Below, piece by piece: positions 31,393-41,272 of a DNA stretch of 47,101 nt (position 1 is its first letter; every line of letters begins with the position of its first letter). The notes under the pieces were generated by a model, which did no database searches, had not been told where the DNA came from, and worked only from the letters and a program-made list of their open reading frames with translations. The translations under genes were made by a program, and so were the position numbers. Source of the DNA: CAYHMW01 sp964357925 (GTDB taxonomy: Bacteria > Patescibacteriota > Microgenomatia > UBA8517). The stretch lies in assembly GCA_964357925.1 (NCBI GenBank), contig CAYHMW010000006.1, forward strand, positions 1-47,101, in the 5' to 3' direction.

Positions 31393-34300
31393 CTTCGGCC
31401 TTGAGTTTGTCCGACCAATTGATAGCAAAGGGGAGTTGAAAAGACGTTTTAGCTGGGTCACTAAATTCCAGAATTACTGTTTGCATGCCTTCATTTTTTT
31501 TAAGCATGTTTTTGAGCCTAGTCAGTGTTTGATTACTTGTTTTTGAGGGAATTGCAATAATTGCAGACTGGCCGTAAGGCTCAAGAGATTCAGGTGTGTG
31601 AACAACATTGACAAGAATTGATGGGGTATCTTCACGAAAATCAACGCTGCCTGAAACTAAAACTGCTCTCCCCCCTTCCCATATGTCTCTTGTAGAGCTG
31701 TAAATTTTGGGAAAAATTACAAGTCCTAACTCGCCTGTGCCATCATCAAGCGTCCCGAAAGCCATTTCTTTGCCGCCATTTTTTGTAGTTACTTTCCTTA
31801 CACTTTTAATTATTCCTGCGATTTTAATTTCCTCCGGGAGCCTTACCCCTTCTTTGATTTCATCAATTTTGTGAGTCGTATATGGATGGAAAGTTGATAG
31901 CACGTCCGTCGCATTTTCACCCGTAAGCGTGAAGCCTAATAGCTCGCGCTCGAACTTTTGGAGCTCGGGCTCTTCAAATTCCTGAATGGTTGATTGAATC
32001 TGATCAATGGCCGCGGCTTCAGAATCCTCACCACCAAAGAGACTTTGCTGCGAGGTGTTTTTACCTTTTGCACTTGAACGGACTTCTTCTAGGGCTTCTA
32101 AGAGGCCAGCACGGTTGCCAAACATTGAAAGAGCTCCAACTTTAATTAGACTTTCCATAACTTTTTTATTGACACGTCTCGCATCAATGCGGTTACAAAA
32201 ATCAGAAAATGAAGAAAATATACCGGCTTCTCTGGCTGCCAAGATTGCTTCGATTGCAGCTACTCCTACATTTTTAATTGCTGAAAGTCCAAAGACGATT
32301 GCTCTTTTGTCCAAAGATTCATCATCTTCAATAATGTTAAAGCCAACGGCACTTTCATTAATATTTGGAGGGAGTACTTTAATGCCCATCCTCTTGCACT
32401 CACCTATCGCCATGGCTACTTTGTCTGTATCACCTGATTCTGCAGTAAGGAGGGCAGCCATGTATTCAACAGGATAAGTCGACTTCATATAAGCCGTTTG
32501 ATAAGCAACCATGCCGTAGCTCGCTGAGTGGGCTTTATTGAAACCATAACCCTGAAAAGGCTCAAAAAGCTTCCATAAACCTTCCGCAGCTTCCTTTGTC
32601 AACTGAGAATTGTCCATGCATCCTTGAACAAAGATTTCGTGTTGACGGGCCATTTCCTCCGGAATTTTTTTACCTACGGCTTTTCTGAATTTGTCGACTT
32701 CTTCCCAGTTGTATCCAGCTACTTCAATGGCGGTATAAAGAAGGTCATCTTGATAGACAAGCACACCAAGTGATTTATCCAAAAACTTTTCCATTTTAGG
32801 GTGATAGTATTCAATTTTTTTCTTGCCTTTTTTTCTTGAAATATATTCGTCAATATTGTTCATTGGGCCCGGTCGGAAAAGGGCAATCATCATCATGATG
32901 TCTTCAATTTGATGAGGCTCCATATCAACTAAATATCTTGTCATGCCGCTCCCTGATAGCTGGAAGACTCCCATTGTTTCACCACGGCTAAGCATTTCGA
33001 AGGTCTTCGTGTCATCGAGCGGGATTTTGCTTAAATCTACAGCTGTGTTGCGGTCGTTTTTAACTCTTACTACGGCTTCTCTTAAAATTGATAAGTTTCG
33101 GATTCCTAGTACGTCAAGTTTAACCAACCCAACATCCTCAATAGCATGCATTTCATATTGAGTAATTAACTTTCGCTCTTCTGATGTATCAACTTGAAGG
33201 GGAGTGAAGTCTGTTAATGCACTTGGGGCAACAACCACCCCGCCCGCATGAACAGATACATGCCTTGCGTTGCCTTCCACTTGATGAGCGAGATCTATGA
33301 TTTTTTTGGCGTCTTTGTCTTCATCGTATAGTCTTTTTAGTTCGTTACTTTCTTTCAAAGCTCGTTCAATTGTCATTGGAAAGCCTTGAGAACCCATTGG
33401 AATAAGCTTTGAAATACGATCACCTATTTCGTATGGATAACCAAGCACTCTTGCGATATCGCGGACGGACCCACGAGCCAGCATTCTCCCGAAAGTACAA
33501 ATTTGTGCAACTTTTTCTTCACCATATTTATTTTTTAGGTAGCCAATCATTTCGCCACGCATGTCGTCAGCTATATCCATATCAATGTCGGGGGCGCTAG
33601 GACGCATTGGATTAAGGAAGCGTTCAAATGGCAGATTAAAGCGAATCGGGTCGACTGTCGTTATGCCCAAACAATACGAGACTATTGAGCCAGCCACCGA
33701 CCCCCTAATGTTTATGGGGATTAATCGCTCAATTGACCACTTTGCCATATCTTCAAAAATTAAAAAGTATGGAGCGTAACCCTTTTCATTTATTACTTTT
33801 AATTCCTTGTCAGCTCGCTCTTTAAGTTCTGGTGTTACCTTGCCGTAACGCCATTTAATCCCTTCATAAACTTTTTTGACGACCTCGTCCTCAGCAGTAA
33901 TACCTTTTGGGAGCTGTACTTTGGGGAAGTGGTAAGTACCTAGGGCAATTTCTAATTCACATTTATTTACAATTTTCTGGGTGTTTTCGAGAACTTCCGG
34001 TATATCTGAAAAAAGCTCTAGCATTTCATCCGGACTTGTTACATAAAAACTTGGAGTATCGATATATCTCATTCGCTTTACATCGTTCACGTTTTTGCCT
34101 GTCGCTACGCAAACAAGGGCGTCTTGGGCTGTTGCGTCATCACGCGTAATATAATGCGCGTCGTTTGTAGCTATTATTGGAATTCCAAATTCGCGGCTTA
34201 GCTTAAGGATCCCATCATTTAATTTCTTTTCATTTTCAGTCATCCTGATTATGTCGGTTTTAATTTCCTGAATTGTCGCTTTGTTAATGAAGTCACTAAA

Positions 34301-34834
34301 TCGGTGGCGCTGGACTTCCAGATAAAAATCTTCACCAAAAACATCCAGATACCAATTAAGTACCTTTTTTGCGCCATCCACACCATCGTTTAAGATGGAT
34401 TGGGAAAGTTCGCTCTGGACGCAGGCAGAAGTTGCAATTATACCCTTACTAAATTTTTTCAAAGTGTCGTGATCGAAACGAGGGCGATAGTAAAAGCCTT
34501 CAGTGTGAGCAATTGATGTTAGTTGCATCATATTTTTGTAGCCCTCTTCGTTTTTGGCTAGAAGCAGAAGGTGATAATTTTTAGTATTGTCTCGATCGCC
34601 ACGAAGCTTGTGATCGACATTTGTAATATACGCTTCACAACCGATAATGGGCTTGATGCCGGCAGCATTGGCTTTCTTGTAAAATTCGATTGCGCCGTAC
34701 ATTGTGCCGTGATCAGTGATGGCTACAGAATCCATATTATTTGCCTTAATGTGGTCCAAGAGAGGAGTAATTTTACTGAGGCCGTCGAGGAGCGAGTACT
34801 CTGTATGGAGGTGAAGGTGGGTAAACTTGGCCAT
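31373..34834 (-). CDS. dnaE: DNA polymerase III alpha subunit
   Basis: This is the replicative polymerase catalytic subunit, 1153 residues. It has an N-terminal PHP domain (HLHTEYSLLDG, AITDHGTMYG), the palm with its acidic metal site (PDIDMDIADD), fingers and thumb with FRPGPMNNIDEYI and QGYGFNKAHSASYGM, a helix-hairpin-helix region (SALKNVG-like GLSAIKNVGVAAIEAI) and a C-terminal OB fold (IKIAGIIKSVRKVTTKNGGKEMAF). Key PHP histidines look intact, so proofreading-type activity is possible. The ATG lies three bases after the gatB stop, so it is the fourth gene of gatC-gatA-gatB-dnaE. Confidence 0.97.
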   Translation of the reverse strand: MAKFTHLHLHTEYSLLDGLSKITPLLDHIKANNMDSVAITDHGTMYGAIEFYKKANAAGIKPIIGCEAYITNVDHKLRGDRDNTKNYHLLLLAKNEEGYKNMMQLTSIAHTEGFYYRPRFDHDTLKKFSKGIIATSACVQSELSQSILNDGVDGAKKVLNWYLDVFGEDFYLEVQRHRFSDFINKATIQEIKTDIIRMTENEKKLNDGILKLSREFGIPIIATNDAHYITRDDATAQDALVCVATGKNVNDVKRMRYIDTPSFYVTSPDEMLELFSDIPEVLENTQKIVNKCELEIALGTYHFPKVQLPKGITAEDEVVKKVYEGIKWRYGKVTPELKERADKELKVINEKGYAPYFLIFEDMAKWSIERLIPINIRGSVAGSIVSYCLGITTVDPIRFNLPFERFLNPMRPSAPDIDMDIADDMRGEMIGYLKNKYGEEKVAQICTFGRMLARGSVRDIARVLGYPYEIGDRISKLIPMGSQGFPMTIERALKESNELKRLYDEDKDAKKIIDLAHQVEGNARHVSVHAGGVVVAPSALTDFTPLQVDTSEERKLITQYEMHAIEDVGLVKLDVLGIRNLSILREAVVRVKNDRNTAVDLSKIPLDDTKTFEMLSRGETMGVFQLSGSGMTRYLVDMEPHQIEDIMMMIALFRPGPMNNIDEYISRKKGKKKIEYYHPKMEKFLDKSLGVLVYQDDLLYTAIEVAGYNWEEVDKFRKAVGKKIPEEMARQHEIFVQGCMDNSQLTKEAAEGLWKLFEPFQGYGFNKAHSASYGMVAYQTAYMKSTYPVEYMAALLTAESGDTDKVAMAIGECKRMGIKVLPPNINESAVGFNIIEDDESLDKRAIVFGLSAIKNVGVAAIEAILAAREAGIFSSFSDFCNRIDARRVNKKVMESLIKVGALSMFGNRAGLLEALEEVRSSAKGKNTSQQSLFGGEDSEAAAIDQIQSTIQEFEEPELQKFERELLGFTLTGENATDVLSTFHPYTTHKIDEIKEGVRLPEEIKIAGIIKSVRKVTTKNGGKEMAFGTLDDGTGELGLVIFPKIYSSTRDIWEGGRAVLVSGSVDFREDTPSILVNVVHTPESLEPYGQSAIIAIPSKTSNQTLTRLKNMLKKNEGMQTVILEFSDPAKTSFQLPFAINWSDKLKAEVDKLLQ

Positions 34835-34837
34835 TGT

Positions 34838-36139
34838 TTAGGCTCTCAAGAACTCGGTCAATTTTTCACTAACTACTTTTGGATCGCCGGTGCCATTTAA
34901 CTCTTTTTGGACAAGGCCGATAAGGAAGCCGATTACTTGAGTCTTGCCCTCTTTGTAATCTTTGACTGCTTTTTCGTTGGCCAGGAGTACTTTTTTGATT
35001 GCTTTTTCGACTTCATCTCTGCTTGCATAGTCTTTTTTCTCTAACTCTAGTAGTGCTTTAATTAACCCTGCTGGCTCAGGATATTTTTTATCTAGATTCT
35101 GATTAATCATGATGTTGGCAATTGTTGTTGCTCCGATGTTGTGTTTTTCGCCTAGTTTAATTGCAGCTTCAAAATATTTGGTTCGCTCAACATCGCTAAT
35201 TAGCGTCTCGATATATTCTGGCTTTATATTTATTTTTCGCAACTTTTCTCGCTTGTGATTGGGCAATTCTGGGGTGTTTTTCAGTATCTTTGCAATTTCC
35301 TCATCTGATAATTCTAGGGGTGGAATATCTGGTTCTGGGAAATATCTGTAATCTTTTGCAACTTCCTTTGATCTTTGGCTGAAGGTCGTGTTACTTGCTT
35401 CGTCGTAGCCTCTTGTTTCTTGGTCTGGTGTTACTCCCCCATCAAGGAGGGTTGCTTGGCGTTCAATCTCGCACTTAATTGCTTTTGTTAGAAATTTAAA
35501 TGAGTTAATGTTTTTAAGTTCAATTTTGTAGTCTGGTAATGCACTCTCGTCTTTGGATAAAGATATATTGGCTTCCAAGCGCATCGACCCTTTTTCCATA
35601 TCCGCAGTTGAAATTTCTAGATAGCGAATAATTAGCTGGATTTCGCGGAGAAATTCGTCGACCTCATCGGCAGACCGGAAATCTGGCTCTGTAACCATTT
35701 CCATAAGGGGGACTCCACTTCTATTGAAGTCGACGAGACTTACTTTTTTGCCTTTAAGGCTTGTGTGGATTAGTTTGCCTGTGTCCTCTTCCAGATGGAT
35801 TCTTGTTATATTTTTGCTCATGTAATTACCGGTTGTGCACAATGGCAAGTCGTATTGGCTAATTTGATAGCCTTTGGGAAGATCTGGATAGAAGTAATGC
35901 TTGCGATCAAATTTGGAAAAATTTGAAATAGAACAACCTAGAGCATTCCCGAATTTTATAGTGTTTTCAATTGCTTCACTGTTGGGGTAAGGCATGGCAC
36001 CGGGCAACCCTAGACAGACAGGGCAAGTTTCTGTATTTGGTTCTTTGGCGAAATGATCAGCGGGGCACTGACAAAACATTTTTGCACTAGTCGCGAGTTC
36101 GATATGGACCTCGAGCCCAATTATTGGAATGTATTTCAT
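34838..36139 (-). CDS. gatB: Asp/Glu-tRNA amidotransferase subunit B
   Basis: GatB activates Glu on tRNA-Gln or Asp on tRNA-Asn and accepts ammonia from GatA. It has the N-terminal GLEVHIELATSAKMFC, QCPADHFAKEPNTETCPVCLGLPGAMP with Cys pairs for zinc, HYFYPDLPKGYQISQYD, the central VDFNRSGVPLMEMVTEPD, and a C-terminal helical tRNA-binding (YqeY-like) tail. At 433 residues it is about 40 shorter than the usual form, mostly in the tail. The ATG overlaps the gatA stop (ATGA). Confidence 0.96.
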   Translation of the reverse strand: MKYIPIIGLEVHIELATSAKMFCQCPADHFAKEPNTETCPVCLGLPGAMPYPNSEAIENTIKFGNALGCSISNFSKFDRKHYFYPDLPKGYQISQYDLPLCTTGNYMSKNITRIHLEEDTGKLIHTSLKGKKVSLVDFNRSGVPLMEMVTEPDFRSADEVDEFLREIQLIIRYLEISTADMEKGSMRLEANISLSKDESALPDYKIELKNINSFKFLTKAIKCEIERQATLLDGGVTPDQETRGYDEASNTTFSQRSKEVAKDYRYFPEPDIPPLELSDEEIAKILKNTPELPNHKREKLRKINIKPEYIETLISDVERTKYFEAAIKLGEKHNIGATTIANIMINQNLDKKYPEPAGLIKALLELEKKDYASRDEVEKAIKKVLLANEKAVKDYKEGKTQVIGFLIGLVQKELNGTGDPKVVSEKLTEFLRA

Positions 36140-37536
36140 ACGCTTGGTGTAATTAAATGATGCGTTGTCACCTTTTGATAATTTTTGCCAATGTCAAAGA
36201 GTTGATTTTCAGAAAATCTTGGCCCCATTAATTGGAAGCCAAGTGGGAGGCCTGCTTTATTCAGCCCGGAAGGGATTGCGAGTCCCGGTATCCCTGTGAG
36301 ATTCGCAGTTGCTGCATAAATATCCGTAAGATACATTTGTAAGGGATTATCGACTTTGGCGCCTAATTTGAAGGCTGGTGTCGGGGAAACAGGGGCGATT
36401 AAAGCATCGACTTTTTCAAATACTTTGTCTAATTCTCCAATAATTTTTGTGCGGACTTCCATTGCTTTTTTATAATAGGCGTCGTAGTAGCCGGAGCTTA
36501 GAACATAACTCCCGAGCATGATTCGTCGTTTTGCCTCGGCGCCCATCTCGGTTCGCTTTTGTCCATATCGTACTCCATCATAACGGGCTAGATTGGAGCT
36601 GACTTCCGCAGGTTGAATGATGTAATAGACAGAAATCCCATACTTTGTAAGTGGCAATGAAACTTCTTTAAATTTGACCCCCAGGTTTTTCAGAGTTTTG
36701 ATCGTTTCCTTGATTGATGCATCTACTTCCGGATCCAGATCTTTTGTAAAAAATTCCTTCGGTATGCCGATTGTTGGTTTTTCTTGGACTTTGACTGCCT
36801 TGTGATTTTTGACTGTGGCATCAAGATGATCCTCTCCTTTTGTGATGTTATATATGGTTTCAACATCTTCAACTGATCTTGCCATGTGGCCAATTGAATC
36901 GAGGGAGCTGGCCATTGCAATTACTCCATAGCGCGAAACTGATCCGTAGGTGGGCTTTAGGCCTGTCACTCCACAAAAGTTTGCAGGAAGCCTTATTGAC
37001 CCGCAAGTGTCCGTCCCTGTTGCGGCAAGTGCAAGGCCGGCTGCAACTGCGGCGGCTGACCCACTTGAGCTTCCTCCTGAAACGTACTCTTTTGCGTGAG
37101 GGTTTTTTGTGGGACCAAAATCGGAGTTTTCTCCGGAGCTTCCGTGTGCCCAGGCGTCGCAGTTGAGTTTGCCGAGAGTAATTGCACCAGCTTCGTCAAG
37201 TTTTCTGACTGCGGTTGCCGAATATTGAGGGATATAATCCAGCAAAACATTTGAAGCAGCTGTTGTTCTGACGCCTTCTGTGAGAAATAAATCTTTATGA
37301 GCGATGGGGACTCCTAGTAGTGGATTGTTTTGGAAAGCTTTTGCATCATCTGCAATTAGTTTGTCTGCGTGTTTCGCTTGTTTGTAGGCTAGTTCGTCAC
37401 TAATTGTAATGAATGAGTTTAGATCTTTATCGAATTTTGAGATGCGATTCAGGTAAAAGTCTACTAGCTCAACCGCCGAGAAGTCTTTGTTTTTAAGTCC
37501 GACTTGGACTTCAGTTATTGTTGATAGTTGCTTCAT
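36136..37536 (-). CDS. gatA: Asp/Glu-tRNA amidotransferase subunit A
   Basis: GatA is the amidase that releases ammonia from glutamine for GatB. The Ser-cisSer-Lys triad is visible: Lys81 in IAHKDLF, Ser156 in SGGSSSGSAAAV and Ser180 in DTCGSIRLPA. The usual DTGGS is DTCGS here. The length of 466 is normal. It overlaps gatC (ATGA) upstream and gatB (ATGA) downstream, so the three subunits are translated together. Its presence implies that Gln-tRNA and/or Asn-tRNA are made by the indirect pathway. Confidence 0.96.
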   Translation of the reverse strand: MKQLSTITEVQVGLKNKDFSAVELVDFYLNRISKFDKDLNSFITISDELAYKQAKHADKLIADDAKAFQNNPLLGVPIAHKDLFLTEGVRTTAASNVLLDYIPQYSATAVRKLDEAGAITLGKLNCDAWAHGSSGENSDFGPTKNPHAKEYVSGGSSSGSAAAVAAGLALAATGTDTCGSIRLPANFCGVTGLKPTYGSVSRYGVIAMASSLDSIGHMARSVEDVETIYNITKGEDHLDATVKNHKAVKVQEKPTIGIPKEFFTKDLDPEVDASIKETIKTLKNLGVKFKEVSLPLTKYGISVYYIIQPAEVSSNLARYDGVRYGQKRTEMGAEAKRRIMLGSYVLSSGYYDAYYKKAMEVRTKIIGELDKVFEKVDALIAPVSPTPAFKLGAKVDNPLQMYLTDIYAATANLTGIPGLAIPSGLNKAGLPLGFQLMGPRFSENQLFDIGKNYQKVTTHHLITPSV

Positions 37537-37838
37537 TGATCTTTTGTGAGTACTGGTGGGACTTGGAAGTAGTTGTTGTGATAATTTTTGGCATTAAGAA
37601 GTGCTTTTTCTGGGGAAAGAATTCGTTCTACATTTATTTCGTCCTCGCGAGTGATATTTACTAAGCCGGTTGTCTGGCTGGTGGGAGTAACTCCCGCCGC
37701 ATCAATTTCTTGAAGACTACTTATGTAGTCCACAACTTCTGAGAGTTGATTTGCAAATAAATTTGCTTCTGCCTCTGTGAGGGATAAGTTTGAGAGTTTG
37801 GCGACATGGTTAACATCGCTTATGGTGAGCTTGGCCAT
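37533..37838 (-). CDS. gatC: Asp/Glu-tRNA amidotransferase subunit C
   Basis: GatC is the small subunit that wraps GatA and GatB. The 101-residue product has the family pattern ISDVNHVAKLSNLSLTEAEANLF, LSEVVDYISSLQEID and VTPTSQTT, and ends in NYFQVPPVL. A TTG at 37853 extends the frame by five residues but lies inside the -10 region (TATCAT); the ATG at 37838 is 6 bases after it and is preferred. No Shine-Dalgarno site is present. It is the lead gene of gatC-gatA-gatB-dnaE. Confidence 0.94.
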   Translation of the reverse strand: MAKLTISDVNHVAKLSNLSLTEAEANLFANQLSEVVDYISSLQEIDAAGVTPTSQTTGLVNITREDEINVERILSPEKALLNAKNYHNNYFQVPPVLTKDQ

Positions 37839-37844
37839 GAGGTT

Positions 37845-37865
37845 ATGATACAACAGACCTTCTGT
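37845..37865 (-). promoter_or_regulatory. gatC -10 box with adjoining palindrome
   Basis: TATCAT (37850-37845) ends 6 bases before the gatC ATG. Directly upstream is a perfect 6-bp inverted repeat, AACAGA/TCTGTT, separated by three bases (37851-37865). It could be an operator or the terminator hairpin of htpX. Confidence 0.45.
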
Positions 37866-37882
37866 TTCTTCTATGGTAGGGT

Positions 37883-38818
37883 CTAGCTCATGCTTTCAAG
37901 GGCTTTGATGCGCTCGGAAACTTCTGGGTGAGTGTTAAATAGACCTGAAAACATTGCCCGGCTATCGCCTATTTTGTCTTTGAAGGGATTTGCTATGTAC
38001 ATATGAGCTGTGGCTTTGTTTGCGGCTTCAAGTGGTTCATGGTCAGATGTAATTTTTTTAAGTGCTGAAATTAAACCGCTTGGCTGGCGAGTAATTGCCA
38101 CGGCACCTGCGTCTGCCATGAATTCACGGCGCCTACTGATTGCGAGCTTTATTAGGGTTGCGATAAATGGCGACAATAGTGCGAACAAAAATCCGACAAC
38201 CATGATTATTGCACCAAGTTGACCTCCCTTACTGTCATTATCTCGACTTCCGCGGCCCCAAAAACTCATTCTTAAGAACATATCAGCGAGAAGTGCTATG
38301 GTTCCCACAAGGACTGAGACAATGGACATGAGACGAATGTCGTAGTTTTTGATGTGCGTAAGTTCATGCGCGATTACGCCTTCGAGTTCAGTTCTACTTA
38401 ATTTATCCAAGAGGCCTGTGGTTGCCACAACTACTGCATGGTCTGGATCCCGGCCGGTTGCGAAGGCGTTGGTGGCTGTGTCGTCGATAATATAAAGTTT
38501 TGGTTTGGGGATGTCAGCCGCTATACTTAGGTTTTCGGCAACAGTATAGAACTCAAAGTCTCTTTTCCTGTCGGCAGGCCTTGCGCCACTTATACTTAGA
38601 ACAATTTTGTCGCTATAGAAGTAGCTTCCAAAGCTCATTAGGCCTGAGATTATAAAGGCCATGCCAACAAATCCAAGCCCCCCCGGTTCATAACCCATGT
38701 AAACTGAGGTTGCCTGGCCAAGGACATAAATGACTAATCCAACAAAGAAAACAAAGCCAAGAAGCACTAGGGCGCTTTTTCTTTTATTGGCAGCTTGAAC
38801 TTCGTAGATGTTTTGCAT
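37883..38818 (-). CDS. htpX: HtpX-family membrane metalloprotease
   Basis: HtpX is a zinc endopeptidase that degrades damaged membrane proteins. This 311-residue protein has two N-terminal helices (about 14-35 and 45-65), the zinc motif HELTHIKNYD (residues 151-160), two further helices flanking residues 160-215, and the third-ligand Glu region RRREFMADAGAVA. It is complete. The ATG shares a base with the lemA stop (TAATG), and the pairing lemA-htpX is common in bacteria. Confidence 0.95.
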   Translation of the reverse strand: MQNIYEVQAANKRKSALVLLGFVFFVGLVIYVLGQATSVYMGYEPGGLGFVGMAFIISGLMSFGSYFYSDKIVLSISGARPADRKRDFEFYTVAENLSIAADIPKPKLYIIDDTATNAFATGRDPDHAVVVATTGLLDKLSRTELEGVIAHELTHIKNYDIRLMSIVSVLVGTIALLADMFLRMSFWGRGSRDNDSKGGQLGAIIMVVGFLFALLSPFIATLIKLAISRRREFMADAGAVAITRQPSGLISALKKITSDHEPLEAANKATAHMYIANPFKDKIGDSRAMFSGLFNTHPEVSERIKALESMS

Positions 38819-39408
38819 TACAGGTTAACCTTGGGCGATTTTGTATCACTTGCATCCACTTCCATATGCTCGCCTTTTTCAGGTGTTATGAGGCCAGGCA
38901 ACTCGCCAAAGCCAAACATATTGGCGATAATGCTACTTGGGAATGTAACCCGCTTCACATTAAAGTCTGCTGTGAGATCAATAACTAGTCTTCTGCTGTA
39001 CATGACTTTGTCGCTTGTATCTCGAAGTTCATCCATTAGCTTGGTGACAACTTCTGAACCCTTTAGTTCTGGATTGTCCTCGACTGCGATTTTCAATGAT
39101 GGCAATACACTTGCCAGCTGTGAACCTGCATCTGCCATTTTTTGCAGATTGCCAGATTTTACGGCACTATCAATTTGTTTTCTGGCATCGGTTAGGTCCT
39201 TAAATATGCTTTTTTCGTGCTTAAGATAACCCTTTGCTGAGCTTTCGAGATTGGGAATAAGATCAGCTTGCCTTTTTAATTGATTTCCGATCTCTTGAAT
39301 AGCAGCTTTTACTCTAGCTTTGCTGCTTACGAAAAAGTTGTAGAGTGATATCACCCAAGCAACTATACCCACTAAAGTCAGTAATATAATGATTGTTGTT
39401 GTATTCAT
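38818..39408 (-). CDS. lemA: LemA family protein
   Basis: This protein has one N-terminal helix (about residues 4-25) and then a long helical bundle typical of LemA: YNFFVSSKARVKAAIQEIGNQLKRQADLIPNL, and VDLTADFNVKRVTFPSSIIANMFGF near the end. The helical domain probably faces the outside or periplasm-like space. The role is not well known; it is often paired with HtpX. A GTG at 39417 would add three residues. The start is 22 bases after the polX stop, so the three genes form one unit. Confidence 0.93.
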   Translation of the reverse strand: MNTTTIIILLTLVGIVAWVISLYNFFVSSKARVKAAIQEIGNQLKRQADLIPNLESSAKGYLKHEKSIFKDLTDARKQIDSAVKSGNLQKMADAGSQLASVLPSLKIAVEDNPELKGSEVVTKLMDELRDTSDKVMYSRRLVIDLTADFNVKRVTFPSSIIANMFGFGELPGLITPEKGEHMEVDASDTKSPKVNL

Positions 39409-39430
39409 GCTACTCACCCACTTTCTTTTG

Positions 39431-41212
39431 TTAGTTTAACATCTTTTCAAAGTCTGAAAGAGCTCTTGTGTTTGCGATGTTCATTTTTGTAGCCCAGCCA
39501 CGGCGAGCAACATAAACTCCATATTTCATATTAGCGAGACTGTTCTTGTGGTGGGAGTCTGTACTAATTACCAGTTTTACACCTTGCTCAATTGCATCTT
39601 TAACTAAAAAGTCAGGTAAGTCGAGCCTGTGGGGGTCTGCGTTGATTTCCAGCCACTTGTTATTTTTTAGGCAAAAATCAAAAATTTGTGGCCAATCTAG
39701 GTCAATGCTTCCACGTTCATTAAGTTTTCTGGCAGTAGGATGAGCAAAGATTTTAACTTTAGGATGATTAAGCGCCGCAAGAATTCGCTTGGTCATTTCC
39801 TTTTTGTTACTTCTAAAGCTTGAATGTATTGAAACGAGAGCAAAATCGAGTAATTCCAGTCCACTGTCATCGACTGGCAAAGATCCATCTGTTTTAATGT
39901 CAATTTCGAGACTATTGAATATTTTAAATACTCTTTTTTCATGATACTTTTCAAATGAGTAATTTAGTTTATCAACTTCTTCCTTTTTACTCTTAATTAT
40001 GTTATTAATTTGCTTGTAATTGTGTGTAGAAGCGCCGGGATTGTGTTCCGTGAGAGCAATATATTCATAGCCAAGGTTTTGAGCTACTAGTGCCATATCT
40101 TCCATGCTATTGGCGCCTATGTCATGGCTAGTTTCGATATCAAAATTTGTGTGCATATGAAGATCACCCTTGATATCGTCCAATTCGATAAGTTTGGGAA
40201 TTTTGTTTTCTTTGGCAGCAATAATCTCGCCGTTGTCTTCTCTGATTTCGGGAGGGATGTATGCTAATCCAAGCTTTTTATAAAGTTTTTCTTCTGTGTC
40301 GAGCTTTTGAAGCTTTCCTCCGATATAGATTCCATAATCGGAGACACTCCAACCTTTTTTGATCGCCATGTCGCGGATTGCTATGTTGTGGTGCTTGCTA
40401 CCGGTAAAATGTTGCAGAAGTGCCCCATAGGCATCTGGAGTCTCGACCATAAGATCGGCTCGGATATTGCCAGGGAGCATAATTGATCCGCTTCTGTCTC
40501 CTTTCTCCAGAACTCGTGTGGCGTTAGGAAATTTTATGAAGTGATCCATTGTGATTTTCGGATCTTTGGATGATGCAGAAATATCAATGTCGCCTACGGT
40601 TGAAGCTTTCCTTCGAAGGCTCCCGAGGGCGTCAACCCGTACCACATTCGGGTCTTTATTAACCCAGTCAATGATTTGCCCAGCAATTATTTCAGCTTGG
40701 TCAATTAGGAGTCTTGCCTTTGGTTTGTGCTCTTCTTCTTTGACTGCTGCTAAAATTGATTTTTGTGAATCTTCACTAAAACCCTCAAGTCTGGCGATTT
40801 TGCCAATCATTGCTGCTTTTTTCAATTTTTTAATAGCATCACTTCCTCGCGTAATTTTGAGTTCTTTAGCAAATTTGAAAGCATGCTTCGGTCCGATACC
40901 TGTTACTTTTAGCAGTTCAAAAACTGAGGGAGGAATGCCTTTTAGTACAGCTGAAAAGTGTTTGGATTTACCGGTTTTAAATATTTCGTCTAAATGGTCC
41001 GCGATACTCGGTCCGATACCTGCAACCTCTTTTAAATTTCCTTCATCCCATACGTCACGGACTTCGGAACTTAAATGCTCAATGGCATCAGCCGCGCGCT
41101 CATATGCAACAATTTTGAATTTATTTTTAATTTCATTTTTGATTTTGTATGCTGCGGCAACATTGTGAAGCAGATCAGCTACCTCGAGGTTGTTCATTTT
41201 CCTGGAAATCAT
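39431..41212 (-). CDS. polX: PolX-type DNA polymerase with PHP domain
   Basis: A family-X DNA polymerase core is fused to a PHP phosphoesterase, 593 residues. The N-terminal 8-kDa-like domain and helix-hairpin-helix motifs (VAGIGPSIADHLDEI, VTGIGPKHAFKFAKEL) lead to the nucleotidyltransferase motif GSLRRKASTVGDIDISA with its paired Asp residues, then NIRADLMVETPDAYG. The PHP part begins DLHMHTNFDIETSHD at about residue 350. It is likely to fill short gaps in base-excision repair, with 3'-end trimming by PHP. The ATG at 41212 is 9 bases after TATAAT (41227-41222) and has no Shine-Dalgarno site. Confidence 0.95.
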   Translation of the reverse strand: MISRKMNNLEVADLLHNVAAAYKIKNEIKNKFKIVAYERAADAIEHLSSEVRDVWDEGNLKEVAGIGPSIADHLDEIFKTGKSKHFSAVLKGIPPSVFELLKVTGIGPKHAFKFAKELKITRGSDAIKKLKKAAMIGKIARLEGFSEDSQKSILAAVKEEEHKPKARLLIDQAEIIAGQIIDWVNKDPNVVRVDALGSLRRKASTVGDIDISASSKDPKITMDHFIKFPNATRVLEKGDRSGSIMLPGNIRADLMVETPDAYGALLQHFTGSKHHNIAIRDMAIKKGWSVSDYGIYIGGKLQKLDTEEKLYKKLGLAYIPPEIREDNGEIIAAKENKIPKLIELDDIKGDLHMHTNFDIETSHDIGANSMEDMALVAQNLGYEYIALTEHNPGASTHNYKQINNIIKSKKEEVDKLNYSFEKYHEKRVFKIFNSLEIDIKTDGSLPVDDSGLELLDFALVSIHSSFRSNKKEMTKRILAALNHPKVKIFAHPTARKLNERGSIDLDWPQIFDFCLKNNKWLEINADPHRLDLPDFLVKDAIEQGVKLVISTDSHHKNSLANMKYGVYVARRGWATKMNIANTRALSDFEKMLN

Positions 41213-41221
41213 TGTGTGACC

Positions 41222-41227
41222 ATTATA
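41222..41227 (-). promoter_or_regulatory. -10 box of polX, 9 nt from ATG
   Basis: Perfect TATAAT on the minus strand. The -35 is weak. Confidence 0.55.
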
Positions 41228-41249
41228 CTATGCAGTAGTCTTTGATTTG

Positions 41250-41258
41250 TGGTATATT
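41250..41258 (+). promoter_or_regulatory. Extended -10 promoter of tRNA-Asp
   Basis: TGG-TATATT on the plus strand, about 67 bases before the tRNA. The leader that it produces contains the hairpin at 41273-41314. Confidence 0.5.
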
Positions 41259-41272
41259 TGTGCTTGAGGTTT

